Source of the DNA: Cryoendolithus antarcticus
Lineage: Eukaryota; Ascomycota; Dothideomycetes; Cladosporiales; Cladosporiaceae
Assembly: GCA_002077065.1 (NCBI GenBank)
Contig: NAJO01000080.1
Coordinates: 1 to 64,000, forward strand
Reading direction: 5' to 3'
DNA length: 64,000 nucleotides
Shown here: piece by piece, positions 56,411 to 64,000 of the stretch
Position numbering within the stretch: the first letter of the stretch is position 1
Layout of the letters: each line of letters starts with the position of its first letter
Translations under genes and position numbers: made by a program
The notes under the pieces: generated by a model
Told to the model about the DNA's origin: nothing
Database searches by the model: none
Seen by the model: the letters and a program-made list of their open reading frames with translations, nothing else

Positions 56411-57838
56411 ATGACGACAATGGTATGTCCTCTACCCTGGTGCTGTCACGGCACACATACACCTCACTACGGCAAGGACAGCAGTGATGACTGACACACA
56501 GCAGGACCTTCGCGTAGGTAACAAGTACCGGATCGGTCGCAAGATCGGCAGCGGTAGCTTTGGTGACATCTACCTGGGTATGCCTCTACTGATTATGCTT
56601 CACTATATGCCCATACTGACACCTCAGCACAGGTACTAACATCATCTCTGGCGAAGAGATCGCCATTAAGCTTGAGTCGGTGAAGGCCAAGCATCCTCAA
56701 CTCGAGTATGAAGCTCGCGTCTACAAATCCCTCGCCGGCGGTGTTGGCATCCCCTTCGTCAGATGGTTCGGTACGGAGTGCGACTACAATGCCATGGTGC
56801 TCGACTTGCTCGGCCCCTCCCTCGAGGACCTCTTCAACTTCTGCAACCGGAAGTTCTCGCTCAAGACTGTGCTCCTGCTCGCGGACCAGCTTATCAGCCG
56901 TATTGAGTACATCCACGCAAAGAGCTTCATCCATCGTGATATCAAGCCGGACAACTTCCTGATGGGAATTGGCAAGAGAGGAAATCAGGTCAACGTGATT
57001 GATTTCGGATTGGCGAAGAAGTACAGGGACCCGAAGACGCACTTCCACATCCCATACCGTGAGAACAAGAACTTGACGGGCACGGCTCGTTATGCTTCGA
57101 TCAACACCCATCTTGGTGTCGGTATGCGTTCCTGAGGTCATGTTGCCTTTCTCTCAGATACTAATCGTGTCACAGAGCAATCCCGTCGTGATGACATGGA
57201 GTCTCTTGGCTATGTCATGCTCTACTTCTGCCGTGGCAGCCTTCCATGGCAGGGCCTTAAGGCGGCGACCAAGAAGCAGAAGTACGATCGCATCATGGAG
57301 AAGAAGATGACCACGCCCACTGAGGTCTTGTGCCGCGGCTTCCCCAACGAATTTGCCATCTACCTCAACTACACCCGCTCTCTACGCTTCGACGACAAGC
57401 CAGACTACTCCTACCTCCGCAAAATCTTCAGGGATCTCTTCGTCCGTGAAGGTTTCCAGTACGATTATGTCTTTGACTGGACTGTCTACAAGTACCAGAA
57501 GAACGCCCAGGCCATCGCCCAGCAGACTCAGACCGGCCCTGCTGCCGCCGAGGAGGCCGATGAGAAGCCACGCCGCACGAACGCGGCGACCGCGGGCAAC
57601 AGTGGTATCACTGACAAGCGTCGCGGCCCAGTGAATCCGAGACCCGAGGGCACCGGAATGTGAGTTGCCGCAGCACATGACTCTGCCCTCCTCCGCTCTT
57701 GTAAGCGCCTTCCCTCTGCGTTCGAACGTTGCTTTGGCGCGAGGGACCTTCAGAACCCTGCTAACGTTTCGTTCTCGCTCCATCAGGCAACTCCGTTCCA
57801 GCAAGCGCGGTGCTGAGCCCTCTTACAATAATTACTGA
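56411..57838 (+). CDS. casein kinase I (CK1 delta/epsilon, CkiA/Hrr25-type)
   Basis: Exons 56411-56422, 56505-56577, 56633-57121, 57176-57659 and 57787-57838 encode 369 aa. Kinase landmarks: glycine loop [11 protein letters not shown], Lys in [30 protein letters not shown], and [11 protein letters not shown] in place of APE, characteristic of CK1. The body is nearly identical in wording to known fungal CK1. CK1 acts in DNA repair, ribosome maturation, membrane traffic and the circadian FRQ system. Two splicing options are visible: a NAGNAG acceptor (ACACAGCAG|GAC) at exon 2 that would insert one Gln, and retention of the last intron, which ends the protein two codons later (TGA at 57661-57663) instead of adding [16 protein letters not shown]. 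Confidence 0.96.
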
Positions 57839-58873
57839 GCGGCTTGAACTGGGTAGAGTTGCTCTGCAGTGACTTGCATCGACTCCTCTCAACTCTTTAC
57901 CTTGTGGCGGCTCATCCCGACACGAGTGTTTTGGTGCGTCTTTACGGCGGACCGGACATCATCGACACCTCTCATATCGGTATCAACCTGCGTAATATAT
58001 GGCTGTGCGCGTCAAGGCCGGTATCTGTACTCGACATGGCTTTGCTGGAAGTTCTATGTGACTCTGGCGATACTTTGTACGAGGCGGACGCTGGCGAATA
58101 CGTGAACAAGCTATTCGCAGCTCTTTTGGCGTGTCACTCGGCAGGACTCTTGGGCGTCGGCTTCTCTCCCAATCAACAAGCACGACATACCGGGTTTACC
58201 TGCAGGCGAACGCCACTGACAGAGATCTTGAGACATTGATCTGTCGACACAACTTTTCCTTGCACTATTCAGCACATGCTCACCAACCATTACAACGACC
58301 ATCCCACCAATACTATCGATATCACCCTTCCGATGATTGAACGGCCATACTCGGGTATCTGACGGGCATGCTGGAGGTTTCCTTACTAGATTGCAGGTTT
58401 TTGGGTGGTGATTTGGGGATCCGGGGATGCACTCGTGGGGAGGTAATAGCATCGGAGGACGAGGAGACTGGTAGCAAAGGCTCGCCGGGAGTGTTCGTCT
58501 AGAAGTGCGGCTGTCTCGAAAGAGCATTCGCTTCGATTGGCTGGACGTCAGTCTGGCCATGGACGGCTTCATGGTCTAGGTTCTGCTCCGGACGAAGAAG
58601 GGAAGGACTGCTGCATAGTTTTGGTCAATTGATTCTCACTGAACACCTTCTGTGTCTTCTCATCATTGCACTCGGATACCAATCGTCGATTTCTGATGAA
58701 GGCGATCATGGTGATCTCAATGGACTGAAAAACCGCACGTGACACCGCACCTCCTCCGCGCATTAGCGCCTCGAGTTATTTGTCAATGTAATTGCATAGC
58801 CTCCCAGCTGTTCCTACGATCGTGGCCTTTTCGTATCCCCATTGCTCCAACACCTCCCTCACATGTCCTGGGT
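57839..58873. other. intergenic region
   Basis: 1.03 kb between CK1 and RSM22. Frames of up to 153 codons on the minus strand have no recognised domain. The RSM22 frame is open back to a GTG at 58739 but without ATG before 58874. Confidence 0.4.
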
Positions 58874-61366
58874 ATGCTCGCCGCCATCTCCATACACCGC
58901 ACAGCGTGCAACACTTGCAGATTACGAGCACTCATCGCCAGTAAAACGCTTGGAAGGAGTCGAGGGTTCGCTGTCTCAGCATTGCTTTCCAGAAGGGAAT
59001 TGGGAAGCGCGCGTTTGCGCGGAACAGGCAGCGATGGGCAGTATTTTCCGCGCAAGAGAGGGTTTTCGACTTCGGTGGCATTGGGCGCGAGGAAGAGACG
59101 AGGGCAAGGCGTGGTCCTCGACACCATAGCGCTTCCTGCAAGAAATGGAGTTGAGGAGAGGGCGGGCGTTGTGGGTGAGAGTCCTTCAGCTTTAGCCCAG
59201 TCAGACCAGGTTGCAGAAGAAAATGTGGATGCTGCGCCGGAACTCACCGACGAGGACTACGCCATGCTGGCCGAATGTGTGGATGCCCTGGACGCTGCTG
59301 TGCTCGCTGAAGATGACCTGGAGGCGCTGAGAGAGGTTCTGGAGCCGTATGCTGGCGATGCGAGGGTTTTGGCTGTGCGAGAGGTCTTTGGGGAGAAGCT
59401 ACCTGTAGGGTTGTTGATGGAAGAGGATGAGAAGAGGTTGTATGAGGAGATGTATGGTGGGATTGAGGGGGTGGAGTTGGGGGTGTGGTATGAGATGCAG
59501 GCAGCGATGGAGAGCGAGGGCCCGGACGAGGGTGAATGGGGGGCCGAGACAGTGGACGAGGACAATGAGGGAAGTAAGGCGCTAGAGACAAGGGAAAGGA
59601 CAACGGCAGCGGACCTTTGTCTCGAGGAGGATATACGTGGTGTCCGAGATGAGGACATCGACGACGAAGCAACAGATTACGCGGAGTCTGGACCCGACTC
59701 AACGGCGCGAGCCCATCATCTCACGATCGCCAACCGCGCATCGACTTCGCCCTCCACCCTGCAGCTCTCGAAGCTCACCCTAACAGATCCAATCCAAGCC
59801 ATCGTTGCCAACACCTCGCCAGTTCATCTTACGGAAGCAGCCCACAAGATCTTCGGCGGCATCGGACTACCTTACAGCGTTTCCACGCCCTCGTTAGCGA
59901 AGACCATGCAGCAGAAGCCTGTAGCACTGGATGTCTCACAGGGGCGGATGACAGATATGGAGGGTGATGCGTTCATGGCTGTTCTGATGCCTGCTATGTA
60001 CGCTACGGTCACAAATGTGCTCACAGAGACGAGGAAGCGGCTGGGGACTGCGTGGGCAGAGAGTCTTGTGCGCAAGGCTGAGGCTGGAGAGTTAAGGATC
60101 TTAGATGCCGGAGGTGCTGGGGTGGGTGTGTTGGCTGTGCGGGAGCTATTGAGGGCGGAGTGGGAGAGGATGCATGAAGATGACATCTCCCTAGATGCGG
60201 GCACAGCCGTGGCAGAGCCTGACGGGAAGATCGGTGGCAGTGGACTCAGTGCGCCACTGGGCAACGCAGTGGTGCTCACCGGCTCTGACGCACTTCGCCA
60301 CCGCTCCTCGAAGCTACTCGACAACACCACCTTTGTCCCTAGACTACCCGACTACGGCCACACCGAGACCGCGAAGCAGACTGGCAAATTCGACTTTGTC
60401 ATCGCACCCCATACGCTCTGGCCGATTCGCGAGGACTACGTCCGACGCACTCACGTTGACAACATGTGGTCCCTCGTTAATGCTGATGGAGGTGTACTCG
60501 TTATGCTCGAGAAAGGCGTGCCCCGCGGCTTCGAAGCCATAGCCGGCGCACGGCAGCATCTCCTCAATGCTCACATCGCTACGTCAGGCGACGAGGCCCG
60601 CAGCGCTAATAATCAGGAACCTGAGATTGAGTGGGAGGGTTCTGGCCCGGCTAAAGAGGCTGGCATGATCATTGCGCCTTGCACGAACCACACTGCCTGC
60701 CCTATGTACTCCGGCGCCAACAAGGGCACGGTAAAGGGACGGAAGGACATCTGCCACTTCGAGCAACGCTACATTCGTCCACCTTTATTGCAAAAGATCG
60801 TGAATGCAAGAGACAAGAACTTCGAAGACGTCAAATTCTCCTACCTGGCTGTGCTGAGAGGGCAGGATCTCCGATCGCCTCAGCCCGAGACGCCGAATGT
60901 CTTCGCGGACCAGCCGGCCGCACTGCAAGGTGCGGAAGCATTGAACCTCGCTGCAACGGGCTATGAGCTACACAATCGGGAGACCGACGCTGCCATTTCC
61001 TCTCTCTCCCTCCCCCGTCAGATTCTCCCGCCTCTCAAACGCCACGGCCACGTCACGATGGATCTCTGCACTCCCCTCGGCACGCTCGAACGCTGGGTCG
61101 TGCCAAAGTCTTTCTCGCGACAAGCCTACCGCGACGCGCGTAAGACTCAATGGGGCGATCTGTGGGCGCTTGGCGCGAAGACTAGGGTCGAGAGAGCTGC
61201 TCGCGGGGCGGGCAAGCATGCTAAGAAGGAGGTTCTTCTGGATGCAGAGGAGGGACGGGTGCCGAGGAAGGGGTTGAGTAAGAGGAAGATCAAGGAGAAG
61301 AGGAGGGGAAAGGAGAGGAGGGCGGGGAGGGTTGGGGTGTTGTTGGGGAGGGACGAGTTTGGGTAG
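58874..61366 (+). CDS. RSM22: mitochondrial small-ribosomal-subunit assembly methyltransferase-like protein RSM22 (METTL17 family)
   Basis: One exon, 830 aa from the first ATG at 58874. The N-terminus (MLAAISIHRTACNTCRLRAL) is Arg-rich and acid-free, as expected for import into mitochondria. An acidic region (residues about 120-310) precedes the methyltransferase-like fold: LRILDAGGAGVGVLAVRELL (SAM-site-like, residue about 410), FDFVIAPHTLWPI, NMWSLVNADGGVLVMLEKGVPRGFEA. The Cys-rich C-terminal motif is ACPMYSG..KDICHFEQRYIRPP. Yeast Rsm22 and human METTL17 bind the small mitoribosomal subunit during assembly, with the cysteines holding an iron-sulfur cluster. The basic C-terminal tail (RKIKEKRRGKERR) fits rRNA binding. 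Confidence 0.93.
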   Translation: MLAAISIHRTACNTCRLRALIASKTLGRSRGFAVSALLSRRELGSARLRGTGSDGQYFPRKRGFSTSVALGARKRRGQGVVLDTIALPARNGVEERAGVVGESPSALAQSDQVAEENVDAAPELTDEDYAMLAECVDALDAAVLAEDDLEALREVLEPYAGDARVLAVREVFGEKLPVGLLMEEDEKRLYEEMYGGIEGVELGVWYEMQAAMESEGPDEGEWGAETVDEDNEGSKALETRERTTAADLCLEEDIRGVRDEDIDDEATDYAESGPDSTARAHHLTIANRASTSPSTLQLSKLTLTDPIQAIVANTSPVHLTEAAHKIFGGIGLPYSVSTPSLAKTMQQKPVALDVSQGRMTDMEGDAFMAVLMPAMYATVTNVLTETRKRLGTAWAESLVRKAEAGELRILDAGGAGVGVLAVRELLRAEWERMHEDDISLDAGTAVAEPDGKIGGSGLSAPLGNAVVLTGSDALRHRSSKLLDNTTFVPRLPDYGHTETAKQTGKFDFVIAPHTLWPIREDYVRRTHVDNMWSLVNADGGVLVMLEKGVPRGFEAIAGARQHLLNAHIATSGDEARSANNQEPEIEWEGSGPAKEAGMIIAPCTNHTACPMYSGANKGTVKGRKDICHFEQRYIRPPLLQKIVNARDKNFEDVKFSYLAVLRGQDLRSPQPETPNVFADQPAALQGAEALNLAATGYELHNRETDAAISSLSLPRQILPPLKRHGHVTMDLCTPLGTLERWVVPKSFSRQAYRDARKTQWGDLWALGAKTRVERAARGAGKHAKKEVLLDAEEGRVPRKGLSKRKIKEKRRGKERRAGRVGVLLGRDEFG

Positions 61367-62307
61367 AATCTTACCTTGCAGAACACAATATACTGCATAG
61401 ACAGACTTGTAAAATAGGGAGTACTAGGACTGCCTCGAGGAGCCACGTGGCAGCTCAACGCCACAGTACTGCCGGGCATTGTTCACTACTTCTTAGCCCC
61501 ATCGCAGAGCAGCAGCTCCTTCCTCAAAGAAACTCCAGTCCAGCCGCTTTCGGCTGTTGCGACAAGCGCTGACCTTGCCCTATCACCATTGCGCTGCCAA
61601 CATCCAACACAGCTTGATCGTCGACGATGCTTTCTGGCGCCTAGGTTGATGTATATACCATAAGGTACAAGATCATCCATCTGAACATACACAGATCCTG
61701 TACTAGAGCGGGAGTTGTACAGTGATAAGATCCGGCAGCTTTCTCTTTCTTCCACCCGACGGCTCGTCCCGCCTTCTTCAAGGAACGGACTTCGCTCAAC
61801 CGACTCCAGATCTGTTCGCGAAGGAGGACCCCTCTTTCGAAGTCTATCCTTGTAAGGACTTTATATCGCAACAGCTCGGCATAAATTCCATCGACCGACG
61901 GTCGTGGTCTGGCATTGCCTGGAATTCAGGCGCAGTTGCATCTGTACGACATTGCATTGCTCATTGTTGCCCGCAGGTGGAGAAGTGGCGGGGAGACCTG
62001 GGAAGACGAACGGAGTTTGTCGCCGAGAGCAAGGCAGAATATAGGAAAAGAGTTGTTGGTGTTGTTAGAGGACAGTGGCATCGGAGGACTAGCTGGAGAA
62101 GAGGAGCGTCGCGTGTAGACATTGAACTGGGAGGGTCACATCTGGACGCTTGAACAACATCTGCACCTGAACGATTGGTCCGCACACATCTGCAACGCCC
62201 TCTCACGAATAAAAACTCAACATCGATTGACTGTCCTTCCGCTCGCTACACCTCGCCCCTCGCCCCGACTCTCCCAACCCCGGATCCGCCCCCTTACCGC
62301 GCCAATC
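61367..62307. other. intergenic region upstream of Rac
   Basis: 941 nt. Frames up to 143 codons without features. The last 130 nt are pyrimidine-rich (CCCCTCGCCCCG-type runs), consistent with the Rac promoter and leader. Confidence 0.4.
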
Positions 62308-63097
62308 ATGGCCACTCAACCAACGCAATCACTGAAGTGCGTAGTCACCGGCGACGGAGCAGTGGGCAAGACATGTCTTCTGATCTCATACACCACCAAC
62401 GCGTTCCCGGGTGAATACATTCCCACGGTCTTTGACAACTACAGCGCGTCTGTCATGGTGGACGGGAAGCCGATCAGCCTGGGACTGTGGGATACAGCAG
62501 GACAAGAGGATTACGATCGATTGCGGCCGCTGAGCTACCCACAAACTGATGTGTTCTTGATTTGCTTCAGTATTGTGAGTCCGAGTAGTTTCGACAACGT
62601 GAAAGCGAAGGTATGTCCTCGATGTGGGGTTGGAGGGTGTGGTTAGGGTGATGGCAAGCTGACGGGAGATTATAGTGGTTTCATGAGATCGAGCATCATG
62701 CGCCTGGTGTGCCGATCATACTAGTCGGTATGCTCCCATATCGCTCATCACCATTCCTGTATAGCGTACTGACATCTTTCCTCAGGCACGAAGCTCGATC
62801 TCCGCGATGACCCAGAAGTGAAAGAGCAACTTCGTCAGCGGAAAATGGCGCCCATACAATACGAGCAAGCGGTAGGTGTTGCGAAGGACATCAGGGCGGT
62901 GAAGTATTTGGAGTGTTCGGCATTGACGCAGAGAAACCTCAAGAGTGTGTTCGATGAAGCTATCAAGTAAGTCATCCGATATTCTAACGAGCTGAACGAA
63001 ATATAGCGGGAGTGTGGGTGCTGATATTTTGACAAGGGCAGTGATAAGCCCGCGACCGCCGGTCAAGCCCAAGAAGAAGTCGTGCACTATATTGTGA
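62308..63097 (+). CDS. RAC1: Rho-family GTPase Rac
   Basis: Exons 62308-62610, 62676-62727, 62786-62966 and 63037-63097 encode 198 aa. G1 GDGAVGKT, effector loop [10 protein letters not shown]3 [11 protein letters not shown]4 TKLD and G5 SAL are intact. The start [17 protein letters not shown] and the phrase [22 protein letters not shown] mark Rac rather than Cdc42. The tail [10 protein letters not shown] has a polybasic stretch and a CaaX box ending in Leu, predicting geranylgeranylation and plasma membrane location. Rac controls actin, NADPH oxidase and hyphal growth or branching in filamentous fungi. The last acceptor (ACAAG|G) is an unusual AAG site. Confidence 0.95.
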
Positions 63098-63642
63098 GGC
63101 TACTGGGAAGATATGATTGGTGTTATTGGCGAGCGAGGAGCTCTAGGCTTTTGCCGAGCGATGGGGGACATATAAACCAATGGATTTAACTCATCAATGT
63201 GCGTTATGTGTGGATGAAGCCGCTCTTCGTCCTAGTCGTCCACAGCCCTACGTGGCTCTGTGCAATCTTCTTCGTTATAGCCGTTGCGCTACCATGCGCC
63301 AATGCTGTGGAGGTGGATCCGGCTGCGTGACGCTATGCATTGATGAAACTCGCATCAACACAGCAACGCGTCGTCCGACATGTCTTACAATCTGCTACTT
63401 CCTACACTCTCCGATGCGTGCGCAAGTGTGTCAGGTATTCCGCGACATCTTCGGTAGCACATCAATACCCGTATGAAGTCAAGCCCTGTCGCATAGCGCA
63501 TCGCAATCTCGGGGGAATCCCTCCTTCAGCCCCCGGCAGTCTCACAAGACGAGGGTCAGACGCAGACCCTTGTCACTAATCCCGCAGGTACACACACATT
63601 ACAGCCGCCCGCGTCGTTTGAGTGCTAGCCTGTCTGCAGCTG
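63098..63642. other. intergenic region before the last gene
   Basis: 545 nt; probable promoter and leader of the partial gene at the right edge. No other gene recognised. Confidence 0.35.
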
Positions 63643-64000
63643 ATGGCCTCACTTTCCGGCGCTGGGCGTCTCAAAGACGACGTCGACTATTCGCGCTCGC
63701 ATCGCAGTCCCCCGGCTGTGCCTTCTATAGCTTACAACGCCGTTTCCTCGGAGCAGGCGCCTGAGATTGGTGATCGGCCGTTGGGGCAGACGTTGCGCTC
63801 GCGTTTGGATACTGAGCAGCAGTACCAGGATATCGCGCGCACCAAGAGTCGCGGTGGGGAGAGTGAGCATCAGCATCAGGCGAGCAAGCATAGTCTGAGT
63901 GGGCTGCTGAGGAGGCAGCCTTCTGGGAGTGCGGTTTCCGTGCATTCACGAGCTGGCTCGGAAGTACCTACTTCACCACCACTGCCAGCAAATAGCACCT
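63643..64000 (+). CDS. unidentified protein, 5' part only (cut by window edge)
   Basis: ATG at 63643 opens a frame that stays open for 119 codons to the end of the window. The residues begin MASLSGAGRLKDDVDYSRSH, are rich in Ser, Arg, Gln and Pro, and look disordered; SRLDTEQQYQDIARTKSRGG and LSGLLRRQPSGSAVS are the most distinctive parts. No domain is visible in the available piece. The start could lie in a further upstream exon. Confidence 0.5.
   Translation, partial: MASLSGAGRLKDDVDYSRSHRSPPAVPSIAYNAVSSEQAPEIGDRPLGQTLRSRLDTEQQYQDIARTKSRGGESEHQHQASKHSLSGLLRRQPSGSAVSVHSRAGSEVPTSPPLPANST

Noticed and set aside
59244..59702. 152-codon minus-strand frame rich in Pro and Ser
   Set aside because: Antisense shadow of the acidic region of RSM22.

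Overview
The window is nuclear DNA of a filamentous ascomycete. Most genes are broken by short introns (about 47-90 nt, GTRNGT donors, CTAAC/CTGAC-type branch sites), CDSs start at ATG, and the families are typical of Pezizomycotina (bifunctional lycopene cyclase/phytoene synthase, HET-domain protein, DUF3433-type membrane protein, SUR7 family, DASH subunit). The secreted-protein, F-box-like and BTB families suggest Dothideomycetes, but that is an inference. Splice sites were placed by eye; almost every spliced model below closes in frame.

Region 1 (0.4-12.4 kb): a ketopantoate-reductase-like gene, then a complete retinal/rhodopsin module: a microbial opsin (2774-3791, -), phytoene desaturase (5484-7331, -), a CarX-type carotenoid oxygenase (7614-9758, -) and, across a 720-nt divergent promoter, lycopene cyclase/phytoene synthase (10479-12392, +). 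Together they can turn geranylgeranyl diphosphate into beta-carotene, cleave it to retinal and load the opsin.

Region 2 (12.4-22.5 kb): a decayed HET-domain gene, a SET-domain methyltransferase, a small secreted cysteine protein, the exosome cofactor LRP1/C1D, the twin-CX9C protein MIX17 and PDCD5.

Region 3 (22.5-35.3 kb): three sulfate-assimilation genes within 13 kb (PAPS reductase, ATP sulfurylase, siroheme synthase/uroporphyrinogen methyltransferase). Between them lie a 5'-truncated alkaline ceramidase, a cysteine-rich wall-type protein, a DUF3433-like membrane protein and a SUR7-family eisosome protein.

Region 4 (36-50 kb): a hydrophilic His-rich allergen-like protein, a BTB pseudogene, a cysteine-rich GPI-type protein with a frameshift, a GH64 glucanase fused at its 3' end to a relic of a second copy, aspartate-semialdehyde dehydrogenase, an RBM5/10-like G-patch protein, a 2.4-kb gene-free stretch and a 7TM receptor.

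Region 5 (50-64 kb): a tandem array of three diverged F-box-like paralogues, then housekeeping genes: DASH subunit SPC19, ATP synthase subunit j, casein kinase I, the mitoribosome factor RSM22, Rac GTPase and the start of an unidentified gene cut by the window edge.

Overall, conserved housekeeping genes alternate with accessory loci that show clear decay. No transposon, tRNA, rRNA or CRISPR array was recognised. The most coherent system is the rhodopsin module, which is of a known type. The least described items are the tandem F-box-like trio and the GH64 fusion relic.
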